Positions 6,682-15,409 of a stretch of 64,000 nt of DNA are shown here, in pieces (the first letter of the stretch is position 1; each line of letters starts with the position of its first letter). The stretch is from Gaiellasilicea sp963789355. GTDB taxonomy: Bacteria; Actinomycetota; Thermoleophilia; Gaiellales; Gaiellaceae. The stretch spans positions 62,001 through 126,000 of the forward strand of contig CAWBKK010000002.1 of assembly GCA_963789355.1 (NCBI GenBank), read 5' to 3'. The notes beneath the pieces are model-generated. The model saw only the letters and a program-made list of their open reading frames with translations. It was not told the origin of the DNA and made no database searches. The translations under genes and the position numbers were made by a program.

Positions 6682-8151
6682 ATGTCAGACACCGCGGCTC
6701 GCCTCGACGGCGGCGGCCCCAGCTTCCTCGAGCGCTACTTCCGCTTCTCCCAGAACGGGACGACGCTCGGCCGGGACACGACGGCGGGGATCACCACCTT
6801 CGTCGTCATGTCGTACATCATCTTCGTCAACCCGCAGATCCTCAGCTTCGCGGGGATCGACGGGCTGTCCGACCTCGGCCTTCCCTTCAACCAGGTGCTC
6901 GCCGCCACGTGCCTCGTCGCGGGCGTGATGACGATCATCATGGGCCTCTACACGAACAAGGCGTACGCGATCGCGCCGGGCCTCGGCCTCAACGCCGTCG
7001 TCGCGTTCAGCCTCGTCGCCGGCGAGGGGTTGTCGTTCCCCGCCGCGATGGGGCTCGTGGTCGTGGAGGGAATCGCGGTCACGATCCTCGTGCTGACCGG
7101 CATGCGCGAGCGGATCATGGACGCGATCCCGCTCGACCTGAAGAAGGCGATCGCGATCGGGATCGGGCTCTTCATCGCCTTCATCGGGCTGACGAGCTCG
7201 GGCGTGGTCGTCCGGGGCGACGGCACGGTCGTCGACCTCGCGCGGCTGACGACGTGGCCGATCGCGGTCACCTTCTTCGGCCTCGTGGTCACGATCGCGC
7301 TCCGCGCCCGCGGCGTCCGCGGCGACCTGCTGATCGGGATCATCCTGACGACGATCTTGGCCACGATCATCAACGAGGCGAGCGACAACGGCGCCGGCTT
7401 CACCGCGGGCGCGTCCTGGCCCGGCGACGTCTACGAGACGCCCGACCTCTCGCTGCTCGGAGACTTCAACTTCGACGCCTTCACCGAGCTGGCGCTGATC
7501 TCCGCGATCGTCTGGGCGTTCTCGCTCTTCCTCGCCGACTTCTTCGACACGATGGGCACGCTCGTCGGTGTCGGCAAGCCGGCCGGCTACCTGGACGAGA
7601 ACGGCCGCATCGAGGACATCCGCAAACCGCTGCTCGTGGACTCGCTCGCGGCGGTGGCAGGCGGCGCAGCCTCGACATCGTCGGCGACGACCTACATCGA
7701 GTCGGCCTCGGGCGTCAGCGTCGGGGGGAGAACGGGGTGGGTCGCAGTCGTCGCTGGCGTGCTGTTCTTCCCGTTCATGTTCATCGCCCCGATCATCGGG
7801 ATGGTGCCGCCGCAAGCGACGGCGCCGGCCCTGATCCTCGTCGGCTTCCTGATGATGACCGCGTTGACCGAGGCGGAGGAGGATGCCGAGGGCCGGCAGG
7901 ATGGCCGCAAGCTCGCCGGAATCGACTTCACCGACCTCGCGATCGGGCTCGGGGCGGCGCTGACGATCATGATCATGCCGTTCGCGTTCTCGATCACGGA
8001 CGGGATCGGGATGGGCTTCCTCGCCTTCACGATCGCCCGGCTGGCGCAGGGTCGAGCGCGCGACGTGCACCCCTTCATGTGGCTCGCATCGGCGCTGTTC
8101 CTCCTCTACTTCGCCGTGCCGATCCTGCAAGACACGTTCGACTGGATCTGA
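6682..8151 (+). CDS. NCS2-family purine (adenine/guanine/hypoxanthine) permease
   Basis: 489-residue polytopic membrane protein with about 12-14 hydrophobic segments, matching the AzgA-like branch of nucleobase:cation symporter 2. Signatures include GITTFVVMSYIIFVNP, YAIAPGLGLNAVVAF, the FFDTMGTLVGVG motif and TSSATTYIESASGVSVGGRT, which carries substrate-contacting residues in this family. The start ATG 6682 has an AAGGAG ribosome binding site at 6670-6675. The gene stands alone, followed by a strong GC hairpin. Exact base specificity cannot be read from the sequence. Confidence 0.9.
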   Translation: MSDTAARLDGGGPSFLERYFRFSQNGTTLGRDTTAGITTFVVMSYIIFVNPQILSFAGIDGLSDLGLPFNQVLAATCLVAGVMTIIMGLYTNKAYAIAPGLGLNAVVAFSLVAGEGLSFPAAMGLVVVEGIAVTILVLTGMRERIMDAIPLDLKKAIAIGIGLFIAFIGLTSSGVVVRGDGTVVDLARLTTWPIAVTFFGLVVTIALRARGVRGDLLIGIILTTILATIINEASDNGAGFTAGASWPGDVYETPDLSLLGDFNFDAFTELALISAIVWAFSLFLADFFDTMGTLVGVGKPAGYLDENGRIEDIRKPLLVDSLAAVAGGAASTSSATTYIESASGVSVGGRTGWVAVVAGVLFFPFMFIAPIIGMVPPQATAPALILVGFLMMTALTEAEEDAEGRQDGRKLAGIDFTDLAIGLGAALTIMIMPFAFSITDGIGMGFLAFTIARLAQGRARDVHPFMWLASALFLLYFAVPILQDTFDWI

Positions 8152-8158
8152 TCCGTTT

Positions 8159-8182
8159 GGGGCGGGCCCTCGGGCCCGCCCC
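8159..8182 (+). terminator. GC-rich hairpin terminator after the purine permease
   Basis: GGGGCGGGCCC / TC / GGGCCCGCCCC forms an 11-bp perfect inverted repeat eight bases after the permease stop codon. There is no downstream T-run, typical of actinobacterial hairpins. Termination is therefore likely but not certain. Confidence 0.65.
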
Positions 8183-8212
8183 CTCCCGCGGCGTCCACTA
8201 GGCTGAGCAGCA

Positions 8213-8689
8213 GTGCGTCCGATCCGTGCACTCACGCTCACGACTGTCGGCCTCGTCGGGGGCTTCGCCGCGGCGGCCGCGCTCGTCAAGCGCGCGGTTC
8301 CGAGCCGGGGCGGGGAAGACAGCGACGAGCTCGCCCTCGTGGCGATCTTCGACGGCGTCGACCTGAAGAGCCAAGCGTCGGCCTTCACGGGTGGATCGGT
8401 GCTGGCGTGGTTCGGCGGCGTCGCACTCGACCTGCGCGAGGCCGTCCCGGAGCCTGACGCTCACCTCACGGTGCACGCCCTCTTCGGCGGCGTGGCGATC
8501 CGCGTTCCCCCGGGCTGGCGGCTCGTCTCCAACCTCTCGTCGTTCGCCGGCGGCACCGCCGTGCGCGAGGGGGAGGTCGAGAGCCCGGACGCACCAACGC
8601 TGACGCTCGACGGGCGCGCGCTCTTCGGTGGAATCGCCGTCGGCGCTCGCACTCCCGCCGAGATCCGCGAGGAGAGCGCCACGACGTAG
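8213..8689 (+). CDS. membrane-anchored LiaF-like beta-helix protein
   Basis: 158 residues from GTG 8213. An N-terminal hydrophobic segment (LTTVGLVGGFAAAAALV) anchors the protein. The rest is built from repeating strands with the LiaF C-terminal (DUF2154-like) motif Phe-Gly-Gly-Val: AIFDGVDLK, VLAWFGGVALDLR, ALFGGVAIRVPPGW, SSFAGGTAV and ALFGGIAVGA. In LiaF-type proteins this domain takes part in cell-envelope stress sensing, but no partner kinase is adjacent. The gene lies ten bases upstream of the amidase and may be co-transcribed with it. Confidence 0.65.
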   Translation: MRPIRALTLTTVGLVGGFAAAAALVKRAVPSRGGEDSDELALVAIFDGVDLKSQASAFTGGSVLAWFGGVALDLREAVPEPDAHLTVHALFGGVAIRVPPGWRLVSNLSSFAGGTAVREGEVESPDAPTLTLDGRALFGGIAVGARTPAEIREESATT

Positions 8690-8698
8690 GCTGCGCGC

Positions 8699-10090
8699 GT
8701 GGACGAGCTCGCGTTCCTCCCGGCGACCGAGCAGGCTCGTCTCGTCCGGGAGCGCCGGGTCTCGCCGGTCGAGCTCGTCGAGCTCTACCTGAAGCGGATC
8801 GAGCGGCTGGATCCGGAGCTCGGGGCGTTCGTGACGGTCTGCGCCGACGAGGCCCTCGCCGACGCACGGGCGAAGGTGAACGCACCCGCCGACGCCCCGT
8901 TTCACGGCGTCCCGATCGCACTCAAGGATCTCGACACCACCGCCGGGATCCGGACGACCTTCTCCTGCAAGGCCTTCGCGGAGAACGTCCCCGATTTCGA
9001 TCTCGCCCACGTCGCGAAGACGCGCGCGGCCGGCTTCGTCGTCCTCGGCAAGACGAACACGCCCGAGTTCGGCACGACCGCTTTCACCGACTCGCCGCTG
9101 AACGGGCCGTGCCGGACGCCCTGGGATCTCGGCCGCAACGCGGGCGGGTCGAGCGGGGGTGCCGCTGCCGCCGTGGCGGCCGGCCTCGTCGGGATCGCGC
9201 AGGGCTCGGACGGCGGCGGTTCGATCAGGATCCCCGCGTCGTGCTGTGGCCTCTTCGGGATCAAGGCCTCGCGCGGCCGCGTCTCGAACGCCCCGTTCGT
9301 GCCCGGGATCGGGCTCGGCACCGCAGGCCCGCTGGCGCGGACGACGCTGGACGCAGCCGCCTACCTCGATCTCGTCACCGGCTACGAGTGGGGCGATCCA
9401 TTTCCGGCCGCGCCGCCCGAGCGTCCGTTCGTCGAGGAGATCGGGGTCGATCCGGGCAGACTCCGAATCGCCCTGACGACGGCGGCGCCGATCGACACCG
9501 AGGTCGCTCCCCAGTGTGTCGCAGCGACGAAAGCCGCAGGGGAGCTGCTCGCGTCGCTCGGCCACGACGTCACGGAGACGGCTCCCGACTGGGGCGGCGA
9601 GGAGCTGATGGAGGACTTCCTCCCGATCTGGCAGGCGATCCCGGCCCTGTACCCGATCCCCGACGCCTCACAGCTGTCGACGCTGAACCAGTGGTACCTG
9701 GAGCGCGCCGCGGCGACGTCGAGCCCTGCCTACGCCGGCGCGATCGGGCGGCTGCAGCTTCGTGCACGCCGGATCGTGGCGCTCTGGGCCGACTTCGACC
9801 TCCTGCTGACGCCGACGCTCGCGCTCCCGCCGGTGCCGCTCGGCTGGGACACGGAGCCCGAGAGCCCGCGCGATCAGTTCGATCGCGCGGCGGCGTTCAC
9901 GCCGTTCACCGCCGCGTTCAACGTCACCGGCCAGCCGGCCGTGTCGCTGCCGCTGCACTGGACGGACGAAGGCCTCCCGATCGGAGTCCAGCTGGTCGGC
10001 CCGCCGCTCGGCGAAGCGCTCCTCTTCCGGATCTCAGCTCAGCTCGAACAGGCGCGGCCATGGCTCGGCCGCCGGCCGCCGCACGCCTGA
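8699..10090 (+). CDS. amidase signature family hydrolase
   Basis: 463-residue amidase that hydrolyses carboxylic amides. The Ser-cisSer-Lys triad is intact: Lys in GVPIALKDLD (near residue 78), cis-Ser in GRNAGGSSGG, and the nucleophile Ser in GSDGGGSIRIPASCCG. The length is typical. The C-terminal block NVTGQPAVSLPLHWTDEGLP matches the family. Start is GTG 8699, nine bases after the upstream stop. There is no gatB or gatC nearby, so it is more likely a free-standing amidase than GatA of the glutamyl-tRNA amidotransferase. Substrate unknown. Confidence 0.85.
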   Translation: MDELAFLPATEQARLVRERRVSPVELVELYLKRIERLDPELGAFVTVCADEALADARAKVNAPADAPFHGVPIALKDLDTTAGIRTTFSCKAFAENVPDFDLAHVAKTRAAGFVVLGKTNTPEFGTTAFTDSPLNGPCRTPWDLGRNAGGSSGGAAAAVAAGLVGIAQGSDGGGSIRIPASCCGLFGIKASRGRVSNAPFVPGIGLGTAGPLARTTLDAAAYLDLVTGYEWGDPFPAAPPERPFVEEIGVDPGRLRIALTTAAPIDTEVAPQCVAATKAAGELLASLGHDVTETAPDWGGEELMEDFLPIWQAIPALYPIPDASQLSTLNQWYLERAAATSSPAYAGAIGRLQLRARRIVALWADFDLLLTPTLALPPVPLGWDTEPESPRDQFDRAAAFTPFTAAFNVTGQPAVSLPLHWTDEGLPIGVQLVGPPLGEALLFRISAQLEQARPWLGRRPPHA

Positions 10091-10100
10091 GCGCAGAAAG

Positions 10101-10141
10101 AAGGACGTCCGGGACGGAATGACCGCTCCGCGAACGTCCTT
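10101..10141 (+). terminator. possible hairpin between convergent amidase and SAM hydrolase genes
   Basis: AAGGACGT (10101-10108) pairs with ACGTCCTT (10134-10141) around a 25-base loop that can fold further. It lies just after the amidase stop and before the end of the convergent gene at 10181. It may act as a bidirectional terminator. Weak evidence because the loop is large. Confidence 0.35.
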
Positions 10142-10180
10142 GTGCCCGGGAGACTTACAAACCCGGCGGGCGGCCGCAAC

Positions 10181-10984
10181 TCACAACCGACCGACGTTGA
10201 TCCGGAGCGGCTGGCCGGCCCGGGCGTGCAGCATCTCCGCCGCGTTGCCGCCACTGATCGCGACCGACATGTTCCGGTAGCTGTCCTCGTAGAGCATGAT
10301 GTCGCCCGGCCGCGCGTCGGCGAACGTCCGGGCCGCGACCGCGTAGACCCGCTCGCCGCCGAGATCGAGCTCGATCTGCGTTCCCGGAATGATCCCTGCC
10401 TCGTTGGCGTGCGCGCGAGTGACGTTGAGCGCGATGTTGCCGAACGAGTCGACGTAGAGGATGGTCGCGATGATCCGGTCCGCTCGCAGTTCCGGCTGGG
10501 GCAGGTCGAGCCGCACAAGCGCATCCGGGTCGAGCGGCGGACCGAGCTCGCCGATCGCGATCCCGGCCGCGAGATGCGCCGCGGCGGGAGCGAAGAGGTC
10601 GCGGCCGTGGAACGTTCGCGAGATCGATTCGAGCGCGTAGGCCGGATTCGCGAGCTCGTGCGCGGCGTCGATCCCGGCGCGCTCGGCGGCGGGAATCAGG
10701 AGACCGTTGTCGGGCCCGACGAAGCTGCGTCCATCCCGGTCCCGCAGTGCGAGCGCGCGGCGAGAGCCGCCGACGCCCGGATCGACGACGGCAAGGTGGC
10801 TTCCGACCGGCATGTACGGAATCGTGTTCGCGAGCACGAGCGCACCCTGGAGGATCTGCTGCGCCGGAATCCCGTGCGTGATGTCGATGATCTGAGCCTC
10901 GGGCGCGATCCGCTTGATCACGCCGTGGCAGGTGCCGACGAAGTCGTCCTGGAGGCCGAAGTCGCTCAGGAAGGTGACGAACAC
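10181..10984 (-). CDS. S-adenosyl-L-methionine hydrolase (DUF62, adenosine-forming)
   Basis: 267 residues from GTG 10984. Members of this family use water (or chloride/fluoride in specialised versions) to break SAM into adenosine and methionine. Family blocks are FVTFLSDFGLQDDFVGTCHG, AVVDPGVGGSRRALALR, FVGPDNGLL and YVDSFGNIALNV. The long loop of fluorinase/chlorinase is not evident, consistent with the hydroxide type. It is the last gene of the long haem/cytochrome operon and overlaps hemD by 19 bases. SAM turnover next to haem genes could relate to SAM-consuming steps, but that is inference. Confidence 0.85.
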   Translation of the reverse strand: MFVTFLSDFGLQDDFVGTCHGVIKRIAPEAQIIDITHGIPAQQILQGALVLANTIPYMPVGSHLAVVDPGVGGSRRALALRDRDGRSFVGPDNGLLIPAAERAGIDAAHELANPAYALESISRTFHGRDLFAPAAAHLAAGIAIGELGPPLDPDALVRLDLPQPELRADRIIATILYVDSFGNIALNVTRAHANEAGIIPGTQIELDLGGERVYAVAARTFADARPGDIMLYEDSYRNMSVAISGGNAAEMLHARAGQPLRINVGRL

Positions 10985-11604
10985 GCGGCGGAGCCTATCG
11001 CCGCGAGCAGCCCGGCGACGTCGTGCGTGGCGGCCTCGCGGACGACCTCGACGCCCGCCTCCCGCGCCGCCTGCGTCGTCAGGGGGCCGATGCTGACGGC
11101 GGGGATGCCGGTTCCGAGGCGCCCGAAGGCTCGCGCGGCGGATGCGGAGGCGAGGACGACGAAGTCCCCCTCCGGCGCCTTCGCGGGGGTCAGCTCGCGG
11201 GTGCGGTAGAGCGGGACGAAGTCCGCGCCGAGCTCGTCGACGAGCAGCCGCCGCGCGCCCTCCGCGCCGGCGAAGAGAACGCGTCCCGCGGGCCGCGGCA
11301 GCTCGGCGAGCAGCCCCTCCTGGGTCGAGACCGCGGGCACGAGATCGGCGCCGCCGAAGGCCTCAGCGGTGGCGCGGCCGATCGCGGCCACGCGGGCCGG
11401 AGAGCCGGTTCGCCGCCGCAGCAGCTCGCGCGCCCCGTTGACGCTCGTGACGATCACCCAGTCGTACACGCTCACGTCGACGGGTTCGTCCCCGAGCGGC
11501 TCGACCTCCAGCAGCGGGCAGTGGACGACCTCGTGCCGGAGAGCGATCAGGCCCCGCACGAGCTCCTCCTCCTGCCCCCTGGGCCGCGTGACGACGATCC
11601 TCAC
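10966..11604 (-). CDS. hemD: uroporphyrinogen-III synthase
   Basis: 212 residues. It cyclises hydroxymethylbilane with ring D inversion to uroporphyrinogen III. Sequence conservation in HemD is low. Recognisable parts are the N-terminal IVVTRPRGQEEEL, VIVTSVNGARELL, VAAIGRATAEAF, and a C-terminal VVLASASAARAF / VSIGPLTTQAAREAGVEV pair of Rossmann-like strands. The position directly downstream of hemC with a GTGA overlap (11601-11604) strongly supports the call. Length is slightly below the usual 240-260. Confidence 0.88.
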   Translation of the reverse strand: MRIVVTRPRGQEEELVRGLIALRHEVVHCPLLEVEPLGDEPVDVSVYDWVIVTSVNGARELLRRRTGSPARVAAIGRATAEAFGGADLVPAVSTQEGLLAELPRPAGRVLFAGAEGARRLLVDELGADFVPLYRTRELTPAKAPEGDFVVLASASAARAFGRLGTGIPAVSIGPLTTQAAREAGVEVVREAATHDVAGLLAAIGSAACSSPS

Positions 11605-12425
11605 GTGACGGAAGCGAGCAGCTCGCGCGCGACGAGCTCGGGATCGTCCCCGCTCCGGCGCTCGATCCAGGCGCCCTGCTCGTCGGCGATCAGGGCCGTG
11701 AGCGACGTGCCGTCGTGATGGGCGGCGACGGGCGCGAGACAGCCTCCGCCGACGAGGGCGACGCAGCGCCGCTCCGACTCCACCCGCCGGCGCGTCTCCG
11801 CATCGTCGGCGACGGCGACCAGCGCCTCCTCCCCGGCGCGCACCTGCAAGGCCAGCGCGCCCTGACCCGCCTCGGGCAGCATCTCGGCCGGCTCGAAGCG
11901 GTGGCCGATCTCGGCGTCGAGCCCGAGCCGGTCGAGGCCGCAGGCCGCGAGGACCACCGCGTCCAGCCCGCGCTCACCCCGTTTTCGCAGGCGCGTGTCG
12001 ATGTTGCCCCGAAGCGGCTCGATCGAGAGGGTGGGGTCGAGCGCGAGCAGCTGGGCGCGGCGGCGAACGGAAGCGGTGCCGATCCGCATCCCGGGCCGCA
12101 GCTCGTCCGCGCCGCAGAGCGCGTCGCGCGGATCCTCCCGGGCGGGATACGCGCCGACTGCGAGCCCCTCCGGGTCGGTCGACGTCATGTCCTTCGCGGA
12201 GTGGACGGCGACGTCGATCCGCCCTTCGAGGAGCGCCTCCTCGAGCTCCTTCACGAAGACGCCGCGCGAGCCGATCTCGCCGAACGGCTTCGTCCGGTCG
12301 CGATCGCCGGCGGTCGTGATCGGGACCAGCGCTATCTCGATCCCAGGCCCGCGCAGCCTGTCGGCCGCCTGCTCCGCCTGGGTGAGCGCGAGCCTACTGC
12401 CGCGAGAGCCGACGCGGATGAGCAC
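11601..12425 (-). CDS. hemC: hydroxymethylbilane synthase (porphobilinogen deaminase)
   Basis: 274 residues. It polymerises four porphobilinogens to hydroxymethylbilane on a covalently bound dipyrromethane cofactor. The cofactor Cys is present in VGGGCLAPVAAH. Other blocks are IRVGSRGSRLALTQAEQ, AVHSAKDMTS with the catalytic Asp, and IGTASVRRRAQL. The start is placed at GTG 12425, directly before the first beta strand; the frame is also open to 12479, which would add about 18 unconserved residues. Part of hemA-hemC-hemD; hemB is not in the window. Confidence 0.93.
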   Translation of the reverse strand: MLIRVGSRGSRLALTQAEQAADRLRGPGIEIALVPITTAGDRDRTKPFGEIGSRGVFVKELEEALLEGRIDVAVHSAKDMTSTDPEGLAVGAYPAREDPRDALCGADELRPGMRIGTASVRRRAQLLALDPTLSIEPLRGNIDTRLRKRGERGLDAVVLAACGLDRLGLDAEIGHRFEPAEMLPEAGQGALALQVRAGEEALVAVADDAETRRRVESERRCVALVGGGCLAPVAAHHDGTSLTALIADEQGAWIERRSGDDPELVARELLASVT

Positions 12426-12551
12426 AGCTTCGCCGCGACGCGGGCCTGGACTCGCCGCACCCGCGCGCGCCGGTCGCACTCGTCGGCCGGATCCGCACGA
12501 AGGCGGTGGGCACCTGCAGCGGCAGCGGCCGACCGGTCAGAAATCGAGTGT

Positions 12552-13790
12552 TCATCGCTGCCGCTCCTCCTCTCCGAGCCCGAACAGGTGCCTGACGACG
12601 TCAGCATAGACCACGCCATCGGCTGCCGCGGCTGCCTCTTTCATCCGGATCGTCGGCAGATGCAGCAGCTTTGCGAGGATCTGCGAGGTGACCGACTCGA
12701 CGTGCTCTCGCTCGCGCTCGGAGAGCCGTCCGCCGGCACGGGCGAGCTCGCTGTCGCGGATCTCCTCGGCGAGAGCGCGCAGCGACGCGATCGTCGGCAC
12801 GACGTCGAGCGACGCCTGCCAGTCGCGGAACCGGTCGGCCTCCTCCGCGACCATCCGCTCGGCCTGCGCCGCCTCGGTGCGCCGGCCGGAGAGCGTCTCC
12901 GCGACCACTGCCTCGAGATCGTCGACGTCGTAGAGGAAGCAGCCGTCGAGCTCGTTGATCGCCGGATCGAGGTCGCGCGGCACCGCGAGGTCGACCAGCA
13001 GCAGCGGCCGTCCCTTCCGGGCCCGGAGCGATCCAGCCACGACGTCGCGCGAAAGCACGTGGTCGGCTGCGCCGGTCGCCGAGACGACGACGTCCGCGTG
13101 CTCGAGCTCCGCTCCGATCGCGTCGAGCTCGAGCGCCTGCGCGCCCAGGCGCCGCGCGAGCTCCTCACCGTGCGCGAGCGTCCGGTTCGCGACGACCGCC
13201 ACATCCGCGCCGCGGGAGCCGAGGTTGCGGGCCGTCGCCTCGCTCATCTTCCCGGCACCGAGCACGAGCACGCGGCGCCCGGAGAGGTCGTCGAAGACCT
13301 GCTGCGCGAGCGCGGCCGCTGCCGACGGAACCGAAGCCGGGCTCTCGCTGATCGCGGTCTCCAGCCGCACGCGGCGGCCCGCGTGGAGCGCCTGCCGAAA
13401 GAGCTTGTCGAGAAACGGCCCGACCGAGCCCGCTTCGAAGGCCGCCCGCACCTGGCCGAGGATCTCGCCCTCACCCGGCACGAGCGAGTCGAGTCCGGCT
13501 GCGACGCGGAAGAGGTGCAGGGCCGCAGCCTCGTCGTGGAGGCGGTAGAGCGCCGCTGCAAGATCGTCGCGACGGTCCCCGGCGAGCGCGGCCAGTGTCT
13601 CGACCGCCAGCTCTTCGGCGTCCTCCTCCCGGACGAGATAGAGCTCGGTCCGGTTGCACGTCGAGAGCACGACGGCCTCGCCGTCGAGACGGTGCGCGAG
13701 CACCCGGCAAGCGTCGAGGTCGAGCGCGACCCGCTCACGCAGCTCGATCGGAGCCTTGTGGTGCGACACACCGGCGAGCGTCAGCTTCAT
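12552..13790 (-). CDS. hemA: glutamyl-tRNA reductase
   Basis: 412 residues. It catalyses the first committed step of C5-pathway tetrapyrrole synthesis, reducing glutamyl-tRNA to glutamate-1-semialdehyde with NADPH. The catalytic Cys lies in VVLSTCNRTELY (near residue 45). The substrate motif GVSHHKAPIELRE is at the N-terminus, the NADPH site VLVLGAGKMSEATARNL sits near residue 180, and a C-terminal dimerisation helix follows. ATG 13790 overlaps the upstream HemX-like stop as ATGA. Confidence 0.95.
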   Translation of the reverse strand: MKLTLAGVSHHKAPIELRERVALDLDACRVLAHRLDGEAVVLSTCNRTELYLVREEDAEELAVETLAALAGDRRDDLAAALYRLHDEAAALHLFRVAAGLDSLVPGEGEILGQVRAAFEAGSVGPFLDKLFRQALHAGRRVRLETAISESPASVPSAAAALAQQVFDDLSGRRVLVLGAGKMSEATARNLGSRGADVAVVANRTLAHGEELARRLGAQALELDAIGAELEHADVVVSATGAADHVLSRDVVAGSLRARKGRPLLLVDLAVPRDLDPAINELDGCFLYDVDDLEAVVAETLSGRRTEAAQAERMVAEEADRFRDWQASLDVVPTIASLRALAEEIRDSELARAGGRLSEREREHVESVTSQILAKLLHLPTIRMKEAAAAADGVVYADVVRHLFGLGEEERQR

Positions 13791-14557
13791 GCGGCGAAGT
13801 GGGTCAGGGGCAGGACGATGGCGACGAGCGCGAATCCGGCCAGGTTCAGGAGTGCCGCACGGCGGCCCCGCCTGCCCTCGTGCCGGAGCACGAGCAGGCC
13901 CGCGTAGGTTGCGAGGATCAGCAGCGTCACGGCCATCGCGGCGTCGAAGTCGCCGCGCTCGAAGCTGGTGGCGCCGACGCCGATCCCGACCGTCAGCACG
14001 ACGAGCGCACCGAGCACCGTCCGCGCGGCCAGCCGGTCGAGCGCGTCCAGCGGCGGCATCCGGACGCGGAGCACGCCGCGCTCGTGCCGCTTCAGCCGGC
14101 GCTCTTGCCAGAGATAGAGGGCGGCCATACCGGCGGCGAGCGTCAGCCCGGCGAAGCCGGCCAGCATCAGGGCGACGTGTGCAGCGAGGACGAGCCCGGA
14201 GCGGTCACCCTCGTCGAGCGCCGTCCCGCCGCCTGCCCAGGCGAGCGCGAGCAGCACCGCTGCGACCGGCATCACCGTCAGGCCGAGCAGCCGGTAGCGG
14301 GGCGTGCAGCCCCAGATCAGGTACGCGCCGACGACGAGCCAGACGAAGAGATTGAGCGCGCCGGCCCACGTTCCCCACGGGAAGCCTTCCGCGGAAACGC
14401 CCTGGCCGATCAGCAGCGCGGTCTGGGCGAGCCAGCCGAGCCGGACGCCCCACGTGGCGAGGCGGCCCGCGAGCCCGGGCCCGCGGAGCTCCCCCGCGTA
14501 GGCGAACGCGGCCTCGCCGTAGGCGAGCAGCGCCGGGACGACGAGGAACTCAGCCAT
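13787..14557 (-). CDS. HemX/CcsA-family membrane protein
   Basis: About 256 residues with around eight hydrophobic helices. The segment GFPWGTWAGALNLFVWLVVG resembles the Trp-rich haem-handling region of the CcsA/HemX family, and HVALMLAGFAGLTLAAGMAA plus the terminal LPLTHFAA also fit. In Bacillus, HemX lies beside HemA and affects its level; CcsA-type proteins handle haem for cytochrome c maturation. Its place between ccmABCD and hemA fits either. ATG 14557 is preferred; a GTG at 14566 would add three residues. Both overlap the ccmD 3' end. Confidence 0.75.
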   Translation of the reverse strand: MAEFLVVPALLAYGEAAFAYAGELRGPGLAGRLATWGVRLGWLAQTALLIGQGVSAEGFPWGTWAGALNLFVWLVVGAYLIWGCTPRYRLLGLTVMPVAAVLLALAWAGGGTALDEGDRSGLVLAAHVALMLAGFAGLTLAAGMAALYLWQERRLKRHERGVLRVRMPPLDALDRLAARTVLGALVVLTVGIGVGATSFERGDFDAAMAVTLLILATYAGLLVLRHEGRRGRRAALLNLAGFALVAIVLPLTHFAA

Positions 14558-14705
14558 CCGCTGCACGACGCTGTCGCGCCAGCTGTGCGAGTTCGGCGGT
14601 CTCGCGCTCGAGCCGCGAGAGCTTGGCGGCGATGATCGCCACGTAGACGAGCAGGGTCACGAACACGACCCCATAGGCCGCGACGACGTAGTCGCTCTGG
14701 CTCAT
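14550..14705 (-). CDS. ccmD: CcmD-like small membrane protein
   Basis: 51 residues. One hydrophobic helix (YVVAAYGVVFVTLLVYVAIIA) is followed by a charged amphipathic tail (KLSRLERETAELAQLARQRR), the typical layout of CcmD, which helps release holo-CcmE from CcmABC in cytochrome c maturation. CcmD proteins are poorly conserved, so the call leans on size, topology and the ATGA overlap with ccmC (14702-14705). Confidence 0.75.
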   Translation of the reverse strand: MSQSDYVVAAYGVVFVTLLVYVAIIAAKLSRLERETAELAQLARQRRAADG

Positions 14706-15409
14706 GAGGTCAGTATCTCTCGGAGCTCGCGCAGGTTCGCGTCGAGGCGCTTGCCGAGCAGCTCGACGCGGTAGAGCGTGTAGGCAAGCAGCGTGATCGC
14801 GAGCCAGCAGACGCAGAACGCGAAGAACATCGTCCCCGTCATCTGCGGGCCGTCGCGGGTGAACGTGGTCGGGTGGATGAAGTCCTCGGCGAGCCGGATC
14901 GCGAAGAAGCTGACCGGGATCAGCGCGACGCCGAAGAGTGCGTAGACGGCGGAGACGTTCGCCCGCCGCGGCCCTTCCTCGATCGAGAAGCGGAGCATGA
15001 AGTAGGCCGAGTAGAAGAGGAAGAGGACGAGGAAGAGGACGAGCTGGTTCGAGTCCCAGACCCACCACTGCCCCCAGGAGGCCTTCGCCCAGATCGACCC
15101 GGTCGCGAGCGTCAGCGCACCGAAGATCGTGCCCTGATGAATGGCGACGTAACTCTCGAGGTCGTGGCGCTCGCGGCCCTTCCAGAGGAGGAGGAGCGCC
15201 TTCCACGCGCCCCAGCCGAAGCAGGCGTACGCGGTCAAGGCAATCGGAACGTGGAAGTAGAAGATCTTCTGCGAGATCCCCTGGTCGGCGTCCTCGGGGG
15301 CGATCCAGAACGCAAAGACGATCGCCAGTCCGACGAGCGCGGCGGAGAGCGCCGCGAGCGCCGGAACCGAGACGAGAGAGACCCTGCTATTCGGAGACGA
15401 CGTACTCAA
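14702..15409 (-). CDS. ccmC: haem exporter / haem-handling protein CcmC
   Basis: 235-residue membrane protein of cytochrome c maturation system I, which presents haem to the chaperone CcmE. The tryptophan-rich WWD motif is clear in KASWGQWWVWDSNQLVLFL, and flanking His residues that act as haem ligands appear in FYFHVPIALTAY and FIHPTTF. Six transmembrane helices are expected. The start appears to be TTG 15409, overlapping ccmB by 23 bases; no ATG or GTG lies nearer to the conserved part. Confidence 0.92.
   Translation of the reverse strand: MSTSSPNSRVSLVSVPALAALSAALVGLAIVFAFWIAPEDADQGISQKIFYFHVPIALTAYACFGWGAWKALLLLWKGRERHDLESYVAIHQGTIFGALTLATGSIWAKASWGQWWVWDSNQLVLFLVLFLFYSAYFMLRFSIEEGPRRANVSAVYALFGVALIPVSFFAIRLAEDFIHPTTFTRDGPQMTGTMFFAFCVCWLAITLLAYTLYRVELLGKRLDANLRELREILTS

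Noticed and set aside
11595..11612. A CACGTG at the hemD-hemC junction as a possible parS site
   Set aside because: Only the central hexamer plus one base on each side match GTTTCACGTGAAAC.
11715..13907. A 730-codon open frame antisense to hemC and hemA
   Set aside because: Shadow frame; the minus strand encodes conserved HemC and HemA with intact active sites.
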